Assembly (NCBI GenBank): GCA_036675815.1
Contig: JAKFEE010000041.1
Coordinates: 43,640-107,639 of the forward strand
Source: JAKFEE01 sp036675815
Lineage (GTDB): Bacteria; Pseudomonadota; Alphaproteobacteria; Rhodospirillales; Magnetospirillaceae
Length of the DNA: 64,000 bases
Reading direction: 5' to 3'
Of the stretch, positions 17,169 to 25,029 are shown piece by piece. The first letter of the stretch is position 1; each line of letters starts with the position of its first letter. Both the position numbers and the translations under genes were made by a program. The notes under the pieces were generated by a model. That model saw only the letters and a program-made list of their open reading frames with translations, was not told where the DNA came from and did no database searches.

Positions 17169-17534
17169 ATGAAGTCCTGTCTGATCGTCGACGATTCCAA
17201 GGTCATTCGCATGGTGGCCCGGAAAATCCTGCATGAACTCGCGTTCCGCACCGAAGAGGCCGAGGACGGCATCAAGGCGCTGGACTTGTGCCGGCGGAGC
17301 TTGCCCGATGCCGTATTGCTGGACTGGAACATGCCCAACATGAACGGCATCGATTTCCTGCGGCAACTGCGCCGGCTGCCCGATGGCGATCGCCCGGTGG
17401 TGGTGTTCTGCACCACCGAGAACGACATCGGGCATATTCAGGAAGCCATCATGGCCGGGGCCAACGAATACATCATGAAGCCGTTCGACAGCGACATCCT
17501 GCAGGCCAAGTTTTCACAGGCCGGCTTGCTCTGA
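17169..17534 (+). CDS. cheY: CheY-type single-domain response regulator
   Basis: 121 residues, receiver only: acidic pair Asp8-Asp9, acceptor Asp52 in AVLLDWNMPNMNG, Thr in VFCTTEND, and Lys in NEYIMKPFD. Its place between cheW and cheB identifies it as the cluster's CheY, the messenger that binds the flagellar switch. Start ATG 17169 gives the canonical MKSCLIVDDS. Confidence 0.93.
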   Translation: MKSCLIVDDSKVIRMVARKILHELAFRTEEAEDGIKALDLCRRSLPDAVLLDWNMPNMNGIDFLRQLRRLPDGDRPVVVFCTTENDIGHIQEAIMAGANEYIMKPFDSDILQAKFSQAGLL

Positions 17535-17548
17535 CGGAACGATCGCGC

Positions 17549-18709
17549 ATGCCCCCCGACGCAGGCCGCCTGTCGGCGGCTTCGACAGACACCGCCATTC
17601 GGGTCATGGTGGTCGATGATTCCGCCGTCGTCCGCGGCCTGATCACGCGGATGCTCGAAGAGGATCCGGCCATCGCCGTCGTCGCGTCGGTGGCCAACGG
17701 CCAAATGGCGCTGTCCGCCCTGGAACGCCAAGCCGTCGATGTTGCCATTCTCGATGTCGAGATGCCGGTGATGGACGGATTGACGGCCTTGCCGCACATG
17801 CTGCGGATTGCGCCGGGCCTGCAGGTCATCATGGCCTCGACCCTGACCCTGAGAAATGCCGACATCAGTCTGAAGGCGCTGCAGGCCGGCGCCGCCGACT
17901 ACATCCCCAAGCCGACGTCGTCGCGCGACATATCGGGCGGGGCCGGCGACTTCCGGCGCGAGCTGGTGGAAAAGGTGCGGGCGCTCGGCGCCAATCGACG
18001 GCGCGCTGCCGGACATGGCGACCGGCCGATGCCATTGCGGGTGGCGCGCCCGGCGGCAGCCCTGGCGCCGCGCCCGGCACGCCCCGCCAAACCGACGGCG
18101 CCGTTGCAACTGCGCCCGGCCTCGACCGAGGCCCCGGAAATCATCGCCATCGGCAGTTCGACGGGCGGGCCGCAGGCATTGTTCACCTTGCTGGGCGCCA
18201 TTCGCGCCGGAAGCATCCGCCAGCCCATCCTCATCACCCAGCACATGCCGGCAACCTTCACCACCATCCTCGCCGAGCACATTTCCCGCATCAGCGGCTG
18301 GGAAGCCGCCGAGGGCAAGGATGGTGAGGTGGTGCGCAGCGGCCGCATCTATATCGCCCCCGGCGATTTCCACATGGTGGTCGAGGTGCGCGGCGCCGAA
18401 AGGCTCATCCGCCTCAACAAGAACCCGCCGGAGAATTTCTGCCGGCCGTCGGTCGACCCGATGTTGCGCAGCATGGCGTCGATCTGGGGCAAGCGCGTGC
18501 TCGCCTGCATCCTGACCGGGATGGGTTCGGACGGGCTGCGTGGCGGCGAGGCGGTGATGGCCGCCGGCGGCACGGTGATCGCACAGGACGAGGCGACCAG
18601 CGTCGTCTGGGGCATGCCGGGTGCGGTGGCCCAGGCCGGTATCTGCAGCGCGGTGTTGCCGCTGCCCGAGATCGCCCCGTGCATCCTGAAATTCGCGCAC
18701 AGGCGCTGA
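17549..18709 (+). CDS. cheB: CheB, protein-glutamate methylesterase/deamidase
   Basis: 386 residues. The receiver (about 15-140) has acceptor Asp69 in VAILDVEMPVMDG; the esterase domain (about 195-380) has the catalytic Ser in IGSSTGGPQAL (near 202), His in TQHMPATFT (near 230) and Asp in GMGSDGL (near 326). The receiver-to-esterase linker is Arg/Pro-rich. CheB removes receptor methyl groups to reset sensitivity. The start at 17549 is 14 bp past cheY. Confidence 0.95.
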   Translation: MPPDAGRLSAASTDTAIRVMVVDDSAVVRGLITRMLEEDPAIAVVASVANGQMALSALERQAVDVAILDVEMPVMDGLTALPHMLRIAPGLQVIMASTLTLRNADISLKALQAGAADYIPKPTSSRDISGGAGDFRRELVEKVRALGANRRRAAGHGDRPMPLRVARPAAALAPRPARPAKPTAPLQLRPASTEAPEIIAIGSSTGGPQALFTLLGAIRAGSIRQPILITQHMPATFTTILAEHISRISGWEAAEGKDGEVVRSGRIYIAPGDFHMVVEVRGAERLIRLNKNPPENFCRPSVDPMLRSMASIWGKRVLACILTGMGSDGLRGGEAVMAAGGTVIAQDEATSVVWGMPGAVAQAGICSAVLPLPEIAPCILKFAHRR

Positions 18710-18710
18710 T

Positions 18711-19577
18711 ATGTTGCGGCCAGACGACTTCGATTTCGTGGCGCGATTGCTCCGGGAGCGCTCCGGGCTGGTGATCAACCGCGACAAGGCCTATCTGCTG
18801 GAAAGCCGGCTGATGCCCCTGGCACGCAAGCGGGGCCTGAAGGGGATCGACGAGTTGGTCGGCGCCATGCGCGGCAGCCGCGACGAGGCTTTGCTGCGCA
18901 GCGTCACCGAGGCGATGACCACCAACGAGTCCTTCTTCTTCCGCGACATCAAGCCGTTCGACCAGTTTCGCGACCTGGTGCTGCCGCGATTCCTCGAGGC
19001 CCGTGCTGCCAGGCGGTCCTTGCGCATCTGGTCGGCGGCCTGTTCCTCGGGGCAGGAGGCCTATTCGCTGGCCATGATCCTCAACGAGCAGGCGGCGAAG
19101 CTGGCCGGCTGGCGGATCGAGATCATCGGCACCGACATCTCGCAGGAGATCTTGGACAAGGCCAGGGCCGGAGCTTATACGCAGTTCGAGGTGCAGCGCG
19201 GCCTGCCGATCCAACTGCTGGTCAAGCACTTCCAGAAGAAGGGCGACAACTGGCAGATTGACCCGACGCTGCGCGCCATGGTGCAGTTTCGCGAGTTCAA
19301 TCTGCTGCACGACATGCGGGCGCTCGGCCAGTTCGACATCGTCTTCTGCCGCAACGTCCTGATCTATTTCGATCAGCCGACCAAGTCGCGGGTGCTGGAG
19401 AACATCTCGAAGCAGATGCCCGATGACGGTATGCTCTATCTGGGTGGCGCCGAGACCGTCCTGGGGATTTCGGATCGGTTTCGACCGTTGCCCAATCAGC
19501 GCGGCATCTATTGCATCAATCGCGGCGCTGGCGCCGTGACGGCGCCTGTGCCGGTCGGCGCCGGCATTCCCGGCTGA
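18711..19577 (+). CDS. cheR: CheR, chemoreceptor methyltransferase
   Basis: 288 residues. The N-terminal helical domain is followed by a SAM-dependent methyltransferase fold with TEAMTTNESFFFRD, IWSAACSSGQEAYSLAM (SAM loop), IIGTDISQEIL and IVFCRNVLIYFD. It methylates receptor glutamates using SAM and is opposed by CheB, whose stop lies 1 bp upstream. It closes the che cluster; no gene for a membrane chemoreceptor occurs in the window. Confidence 0.95.
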   Translation: MLRPDDFDFVARLLRERSGLVINRDKAYLLESRLMPLARKRGLKGIDELVGAMRGSRDEALLRSVTEAMTTNESFFFRDIKPFDQFRDLVLPRFLEARAARRSLRIWSAACSSGQEAYSLAMILNEQAAKLAGWRIEIIGTDISQEILDKARAGAYTQFEVQRGLPIQLLVKHFQKKGDNWQIDPTLRAMVQFREFNLLHDMRALGQFDIVFCRNVLIYFDQPTKSRVLENISKQMPDDGMLYLGGAETVLGISDRFRPLPNQRGIYCINRGAGAVTAPVPVGAGIPG

Positions 19578-19602
19578 CGGCGCGCCATAACCCGGAGCCG
19601 CC

Positions 19603-20370
19603 ATGGCTTTCGAGAAGATCTGCTTTGTCGCCGCCGATGGCGAAGTCGCGCAGGCGGCGCTGGCGCTGCTCGGCAAGCGCTATGGCCAGGTGGCTCCGGA
19701 AGCCGCCGAGGCCATCGTCGCCTTGGGCGGCGATGGCTTCATGCTGGAGACGCTGCACCGCCACATCGATCGCGGCATCCCCATCTACGGCATGAACCGC
19801 GGCACCGTCGGCTTCCTCATGAACATCTACCGCGAGGAGGGGCTGCACGAGCGGCTGCGGCGGGCGCAAGCGGTGACGTTGCACCCGCTGCGCATGGTGG
19901 CGCGGACCATGGATGGGACCGAGACCGAGGCTCTGGCCATCAACGAAGTCTCGCTGCTGCGTGAAACGCGTCAGGCTGCCAAGATCCGCATCCGCATCGA
20001 CGGCCGGGTGCGCCTCGACGAACTGGTCTGCGACGGCGTGCTGGTGGCGACGCCGGCGGGCAGCACCGCCTACAATCTGTCGGCGCATGGCCCGATCCTG
20101 CCCATGGGCTCGGGCATCCTGGCCCTGACGCCGATCAGCGCCTTCCGCCCGCGGCGCTGGCGCGGCGCCTTGCTCACCCACAAGGCGCGCGTGACGTTCG
20201 AGATCCTCGAGAAGGAGAAGCGGCCGGTGAGCGCCGTCGCCGACTACACCGAAGTGCGCGACGTCGCCCAGGTCGAGGTATGCGAGGACCGCTCGGTGGC
20301 CCTGAGCCTGATGTTCGATCCCGAGCACAATCTCGAGGAACGCATCATCACCGAGCAGTTCCTGCCGTAG
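19603..20370 (+). CDS. nadK: NAD kinase
   Basis: 255 residues, the short form common in alphaproteobacteria. The GGDG motif is in AIVALGGDGFMLETLH; MNRGTVGFLMN and LAINEVSLLRE (NE/D motif) follow, and the Gly-rich VATPAGSTAYNLSAHGPIL. It phosphorylates NAD to NADP. It starts 25 bp after cheR but is probably an unrelated housekeeping gene. Confidence 0.93.
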   Translation: MAFEKICFVAADGEVAQAALALLGKRYGQVAPEAAEAIVALGGDGFMLETLHRHIDRGIPIYGMNRGTVGFLMNIYREEGLHERLRRAQAVTLHPLRMVARTMDGTETEALAINEVSLLRETRQAAKIRIRIDGRVRLDELVCDGVLVATPAGSTAYNLSAHGPILPMGSGILALTPISAFRPRRWRGALLTHKARVTFEILEKEKRPVSAVADYTEVRDVAQVEVCEDRSVALSLMFDPEHNLEERIITEQFLP

Positions 20371-20418
20371 GCGAGGCATCAACAAGGCCGCCGAGCCCCG
20401 CGCAGAGATCATCGAGAC

Positions 20419-20473
20419 GGAGCGCGGGCCTCCAGGTCCGCACGCGGAATGCGGAGCTGGAGCTCCGCGCTCC
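20419..20473. repeat. Dispersed intergenic palindrome, copy 2 of 4 (diverged)
   Basis: Same family as copy 1, but the left arm has changes (GGAGCGCGGGCCTCCAGGTC), so pairing is imperfect. The right arm GCGGAGCTGGAGCTCCGCG is unchanged. It lies between the convergent nadK and HAD genes and could serve as a hairpin separating them. Confidence 0.85.
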
Positions 20474-20498
20474 GGGAGAGAGCCACGGCCGCAGGCGC

Positions 20499-21371
20499 CT
20501 ACCAGCGCAGGGCGGGCACGGCGTAGGTCGGCCGCAGGCCGTCGTGATGGGCGATCAGCGCCTCGAGGCGGTCCGGCTGCGGTACCTGGCCCGGCACCAC
20601 GCCGAGTTCGACATGATGGATGCCGCCGGTGACGAACAGCGCGTCGAGACCCGCGCCGCAGGCACCGGCGATGTCGGTGTGGAAGGCGTCGCCGATGCCG
20701 AGCACGCGCTTGCGATCGGAAATCGCCAGCAGGTCGAGGCAGAAGTCATAGATGGCCGGGTCCGGCTTGCCGCGATAGCTGACTTTGCCGCCCAGTTGCT
20801 CGTAGCGCTGCGCCAGCGCCCCGGCGCAGATGAGGCGCCGCCCCTGACGCATGACCACCAGGTCGGGATTGGCGCACACCATCGGCAGGTTGCGGCTCCG
20901 CGCCTGTTGCAACCGCTCCTCGTAGTCGGCCACCGTCTCGTCGAATTCCCAGGGTCCGGTGTTGACGATGAACTCGGCGACGTCGAGCGGCACCAGCTCG
21001 ACGTCGAGGTCCTCGAAGATGCTGAGGTCGCGCTCGGGACCGAGATGATGGCAGCGCCGCCCGAGCCGGGCGTACCAGGGATCGCGCCGCTGCTGCAGCT
21101 CGATATGGACGGCCTCGCCCGACGACATCACGTCCAGGTAAAGGTCGCGCTCGACGCTCATGGCGTTCATGCCGCTGATCAGGGCGTGCGAGCGCCGCGG
21201 CGCGTTCGACAGCATCACCGCGCGTTTGCCGGCTTCCTTGAGACGATGCAGCGTGTCCCGGGCTTGTGGATAGGGCTTGGTGCCGTCGTGCACCACGCCC
21301 CACAGATCGATGATGAAGCCGTCGTACCGGTCGGCGACCTCGGCGAGGCCGGAAAGAATGGGGAGCGCCAT
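20499..21371 (-). CDS. HAD-superfamily class IIA hydrolase
   Basis: 290 residues. The DxD motif is replaced by the IIDLWGVVHDG form typical of the class IIA family that TIGR01459 describes; VMLSNAPRR is motif II and GDAFHTDIAGA motif IV, with the Lys of motif III in RGKPDPAIY. Substrate unknown; relatives are phosphatases of the NagD/AraL type. It lies 16 bp after pyrD and probably forms an operon with DUF952 and pyrD. Confidence 0.85.
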   Translation of the reverse strand: MALPILSGLAEVADRYDGFIIDLWGVVHDGTKPYPQARDTLHRLKEAGKRAVMLSNAPRRSHALISGMNAMSVERDLYLDVMSSGEAVHIELQQRRDPWYARLGRRCHHLGPERDLSIFEDLDVELVPLDVAEFIVNTGPWEFDETVADYEERLQQARSRNLPMVCANPDLVVMRQGRRLICAGALAQRYEQLGGKVSYRGKPDPAIYDFCLDLLAISDRKRVLGIGDAFHTDIAGACGAGLDALFVTGGIHHVELGVVPGQVPQPDRLEALIAHHDGLRPTYAVPALRW

Positions 21372-21387
21372 GTTGTTCCTGGAAGGG

Positions 21388-22449
21388 CTAACGGTGGTCG
21401 GCGGCGACCGCCTCGGCGACCGAGGCGAAGCCGTCGCTCCGGAGCAGGGCGGCCAATTCCGCCTTGATGCGCGTCACTACCGCGGGGCCGTGATAGACCA
21501 GCGCGGTATAGAGCTGCACCAGCGAGGCGCCGGCGCGGATCTTGGCGTAAGCCTGGGCGCCGCTGGCGATGCCGCCGACGCCGACGATCGGCAGGGTGCC
21601 GCCGGTCAGTCGGTACATATCGCGCAGCACTTGGGTCGAGGGCGCAAACAGTGGCGCACCCGACAGGCCGCCGCTTTCGCCGCGATGCCATGAGATCAGC
21701 TTCCAGGAACGCTCGATGGTGGTGTTGCTGACGACGAGACCGTCCAGCCCCCCTGCCGTGGCGACGGCGGCGATGTCGGCCTTGTCCTCCTCGGTGAGGT
21801 CGGGGGCGATCTTCAGCAGCAGCGGCGGCCGATGGGCACCTGCCGTCGCCGAATCGAGTGCCGTGCGCACCCGCGCCACCAGCGCCTCCAGCTGCGACCG
21901 TCCCTGCAGCGCACGCAGGCCGGGGGTATTGGGCGACGATACGTTGATGACGAGATAATCGCTGTGGCGCGCCAATGCCGCGATGCCGGCCTCGTAGTCG
22001 GCCGCGGCATCCTCGGTGTCCTTGTTCTTGCCGAGATTGGCGCCGACGATGCCCTGGCGCGACCGGTTCGCCAGTCGCGCGGCAACCGCCTCCAGCCCCT
22101 GATTGTTGAAGCCCATGCGGTTGATGACGGCATCGTCGTCGACCAGGCGGAACATGCGTGGCTTGGGGTTGCCCGGCTGTGGGCGAGGCGTGACGCTGCC
22201 GATCTCGACGAAGCCAAATCCCTGGCGCAGCATGGCGTCCGCCACCTCGGCGTTCTTGTCGAACCCGGCGGCGAGGCCGAGCGGATTGGGAAAGTGTCGG
22301 CCCCACACGGTGGTCGCCAGGATGGGTGGATCATCGGCCGGCTGTGGCGGCACGAGCCCGGCGCGAAGGGCACGGATGGTCAATCCGTGTGCGGCTTCGG
22401 GATCGAGCAGGCGGACCAGCGGCCCGGTCAGGCGATAGTAGTCGAACAC
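21388..22449 (-). CDS. pyrD: Dihydroorotate dehydrogenase (quinone), class 2
   Basis: 353 residues. FMN and substrate motifs include LAAGFDKNAEV, GFGFVEIGSVTPRPQ, GFNNQG, the catalytic-serine loop NVSSPNTPGLR and LVVSNTT, and the C-terminal GVGGIASG. The N-terminal extension is the membrane-associated helix of class 2 enzymes. It oxidises dihydroorotate to orotate and passes electrons to quinone in pyrimidine synthesis. Its start overlaps the DUF952 gene by 22 bp. Confidence 0.95.
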   Translation of the reverse strand: MFDYYRLTGPLVRLLDPEAAHGLTIRALRAGLVPPQPADDPPILATTVWGRHFPNPLGLAAGFDKNAEVADAMLRQGFGFVEIGSVTPRPQPGNPKPRMFRLVDDDAVINRMGFNNQGLEAVAARLANRSRQGIVGANLGKNKDTEDAAADYEAGIAALARHSDYLVINVSSPNTPGLRALQGRSQLEALVARVRTALDSATAGAHRPPLLLKIAPDLTEEDKADIAAVATAGGLDGLVVSNTTIERSWKLISWHRGESGGLSGAPLFAPSTQVLRDMYRLTGGTLPIVGVGGIASGAQAYAKIRAGASLVQLYTALVYHGPAVVTRIKAELAALLRSDGFASVAEAVAADHR

Positions 22450-22796
22450 GGTGGCTGGTCCAGTTTCGGCAATTCATGGCGGCCGTCGGCGGACAGCGGC
22501 AGGTCCCAGACCGCCGTCACCGCCGTCATCGGCAAGGGTCCGTACAGGTGAGGAAAGAGCTGGCCGCCGCGTGCCGGCTCCCAGCGCAACGCGGTGCCCA
22601 GCCTCGTCGGATCGACGCCCAGCAACACCAGCCCGCGTTGGCCGGCGCGATGCTTGGCGGCGCTGGCGGGCAACTGTTCGGCGGTCGAGAAGTGGATGAA
22701 GCCGTCGGCCGCGTCCTGGGATGACCCCTGATGGGCGCCGACTTGGGCGGCCTCGCGCCATTCGTCGCGGCGGCACATATGGTAGATGAGCGGCAT
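22428..22796 (-). CDS. DUF952 family protein
   Basis: 122 residues, a match to DUF952: IYHMCRRDEWREAA, DGFIHFSTAEQLPASA and LRWEPARGGQLFPHLYGPL. DUF952 relates to ADP-ribosyltransferase-like or lyase-like folds by structure, but no activity is established. It overlaps pyrD by 22 bp. ATG at 22796 is chosen because the conserved MPLIYH starts there; a further upstream ATG at 22853 adds nonconserved residues. Confidence 0.88.
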   Translation of the reverse strand: MPLIYHMCRRDEWREAAQVGAHQGSSQDAADGFIHFSTAEQLPASAAKHRAGQRGLVLLGVDPTRLGTALRWEPARGGQLFPHLYGPLPMTAVTAVWDLPLSADGRHELPKLDQPPCSTTIA

Positions 22797-22884
22797 GAGC
22801 CGGACCCTAGCGGAAAGCCGCGGCCAAGCATAGAGCGGGATGAAGGCGGGCAATCGGATGGCTCATGGCCCAGCGTGTATGGCC

Positions 22885-22938
22885 GGAGCGCGGAGCTCCA
22901 GCTCCGCAATCCATGTGCGGACCTGGAGTCCGCGCTCC
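22885..22938. repeat. Dispersed intergenic palindrome, copy 3 of 4
   Basis: Left arm identical to copy 1 (GGAGCGCGGAGCTCCAGC...), right arm altered to GCGGACCTGGAGTCCGCGC. The last bases keep complementarity. It lies between the diguanylate cyclase stop (22966) and the DUF952 start. Confidence 0.88.
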
Positions 22939-22965
22939 AGACGGATCAACCTAAACCCATCACAT

Positions 22966-24699
22966 CTAGGGGTAGGTGCAGACGCGATTGCGCCCGGTCT
23001 TCTTGGCCTTGTACAGGCCCTGGTCGGCCGCTTCCATGATGTCGTCCACCGACACCTGGCGTTTGGCGGTCATGGTAGCGACCCCGACCGACACGGTAAT
23101 GTGTACCGGCTCGAAGCGGGTCTCGATGGGAATGTTCAGGCTTTCGATGGCGTGGCGCAGCTTCTCGGCGACGACGGCGGCCCCGCCCACGTCGGTCTCG
23201 GGGAGCAGGACGATGAATTCCTCGCCGCCGAAGCGGGCGACCAGATCGATCTTGCGCACGGCCAGCATCAGCATGTCCGCGACGCATTTCAGGCAGAGGT
23301 CGCCGGTGAGATGGCCGAACTGGTCGTTGATCATCTTGAAATGGTCAATGTCGAGAACCAGCAGCGACAACGGCTGGCCATGGCGGTTCTGCCGCCCGGT
23401 TTCGAGCTTGAAGCGGTCGACGAACTTGCGGCGGTTGGCCAGACCGGTCAATGCGTCCATCAGTGCCATCCGCTCGAGTTCCTTGCGGATGTTGGTGGTC
23501 TCGGTGACGTCGAAGCCCACGCCGCGATATCCGGCGAAGGCGCCGCTGGGGCTCAGCATGGGCTGGCCGCTGACCGACAGCCACAGGTGGGTGCCGTCCT
23601 TGTGCAAGGCGCAGGTCAGCACGTGCTGGTAGGGGCGGTGATTGCGGAAGACGTCATCGAGGGCGTTGCGAAACTCCCGGCAGGAAAGGTCGCGGCAGCG
23701 TAATTCGCCGAAGCGCCGGCCCAATAGTTCCGCCTCGCTGTATCCGAGGACCTTCTCGGTCCCCTTGAGAAAGGTGAAGGCCCCGTCGGCATCGACTTCC
23801 CATACATAGGTCGGCGAATAGGCCAGGGCCTCCTCGAACAGCGTGTAGACCCGGCGCAGTTCACGCTCGGTCCGCCTGCTTTCGGTCACGTCGGTATAGG
23901 TCGTCACGAGCCCGGCGACGGCGCCGTCGATGAACATCGGGTTGCCCTGGACATCCAGGATGCGGCCACTGGGGCGGATGCGTTCGAAGCGATGGGGCTC
24001 GAACCGCAGGAGCATGCTGGTGCGCATCCCGACATAGTCGTCAGGATCGTTGTCGCCGTATTCGCCGAGCGCGGCGTGATGGTGCAAGATGTCGAGAAAG
24101 TCGGTCCCCGGCTGGACGATGTCTTGCGGCAAATCGTTCGCCTGCGAAAAGACGCCGTTGCACAGCACGAGTTTCAAGGATTCATCGAATACGGCCACCG
24201 CTTGCGGCAGGCTGTCGAGCACCGCGCGCAGATAGGTGGCGAGGCGCCGCGCTTCGTTTTCGACGCCCTTGCGACGGGTGATGTCGTTGAAGATCGCCAC
24301 CAGGCCACCATTGGGCAGCGGTGCGCCCCTGATTTCGAGGACGGTGCCGTTGGGGCGGGTCCGTTCGTAGACGTGTGGCTGTCCCAGGCGCGCGCACGCG
24401 AGGATCTCGCTTACCTGCGCCTCCGGGTGGGGGCCATACTCGCCGCGGGCGGCATTGAACCGGATCATCCGTTCGAACGATAGTCGGCCGTCGACGAACA
24501 CCTCGTCGGGGAGTTCGAGCAGGCGCCGGAACAGGCCGTTGCAGGCGATCATCTCGAGGTCGGCGTCGTACATGCTGACGCCGCTCGGCAGGCTTTCGAG
24601 CAGGGTGTGCAGGGCCGTTCCCGCCAAAGCAGGGCAAGCGCCATCCTCATCCGCCGCCAACCGCGTCGCGGCGGCGTTCGATATAGGATCGTGCGACAT
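22966..24699 (-). CDS. PAS-PAS-PAS diguanylate cyclase
   Basis: 577 residues, no membrane segment. Three PAS-like units occupy about 30-140, 155-270 and 285-400 (SGVSMYDADLEMIACNGLF; QAVAVFDESLKLVLCNGVF; PTYVWEVDADGAFTFLKGT). The GGDEF domain begins at MDALTGLANRRKF and has GGEEF near 488-492. An inhibitory I-site RKID precedes it by five residues, so product feedback is likely. It makes c-di-GMP, which suits the motility context. The stop lies near palindrome copy 3. Confidence 0.9.
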   Translation of the reverse strand: MSHDPISNAAATRLAADEDGACPALAGTALHTLLESLPSGVSMYDADLEMIACNGLFRRLLELPDEVFVDGRLSFERMIRFNAARGEYGPHPEAQVSEILACARLGQPHVYERTRPNGTVLEIRGAPLPNGGLVAIFNDITRRKGVENEARRLATYLRAVLDSLPQAVAVFDESLKLVLCNGVFSQANDLPQDIVQPGTDFLDILHHHAALGEYGDNDPDDYVGMRTSMLLRFEPHRFERIRPSGRILDVQGNPMFIDGAVAGLVTTYTDVTESRRTERELRRVYTLFEEALAYSPTYVWEVDADGAFTFLKGTEKVLGYSEAELLGRRFGELRCRDLSCREFRNALDDVFRNHRPYQHVLTCALHKDGTHLWLSVSGQPMLSPSGAFAGYRGVGFDVTETTNIRKELERMALMDALTGLANRRKFVDRFKLETGRQNRHGQPLSLLVLDIDHFKMINDQFGHLTGDLCLKCVADMLMLAVRKIDLVARFGGEEFIVLLPETDVGGAAVVAEKLRHAIESLNIPIETRFEPVHITVSVGVATMTAKRQVSVDDIMEAADQGLYKAKKTGRNRVCTYP

Positions 24700-25029
24700 A
24701 TCGGCCGTTCCCTCGTGACGAGCGCTCTATAGGCACTCTTGTCGGCGACAGTACGCGTTTTACGCGCGTTGCGCCAGCACTGGCGTTCTGGACTCGGGTA
24801 AGTTGCAAAGAGCGCGAGGTAAGCGAGCAAGCACTCCCATGAGCGGGAGCGGCCAAATACCTGCCGGATGAGCCGGTTCCGCAGGCGTGGGTACCGGGAG
24901 GCAACGCTGCAGGAGGTGCTGAAGGCGCGCGTTTGGACGCTATGAGCGCATGCAAAAAAGCGCCGCGGGTGTGCCCCACGGCGCTCGCTTGCTCGGCGGG
25001 GCCTGCGTGGCAGGCTCCGCGACGGCCCC
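24700..25029. other. Intergenic region, nirS 3' side
   Basis: 330 bp with no convincing gene. It holds the nirS terminator (24954-24985) and, further left, the promoter-side region of the diguanylate cyclase. Short frames here lack homology signals and codon bias. Confidence 0.6.
24954..24985 (-). terminator. Intrinsic terminator of nirS
   Basis: On the minus strand a 7-bp stem (AGCGCCG pairing with CGGCGCT, with further pairing inside the loop) is followed directly by six Ts. It is about 45 bp past the nirS stop. Confidence 0.85.
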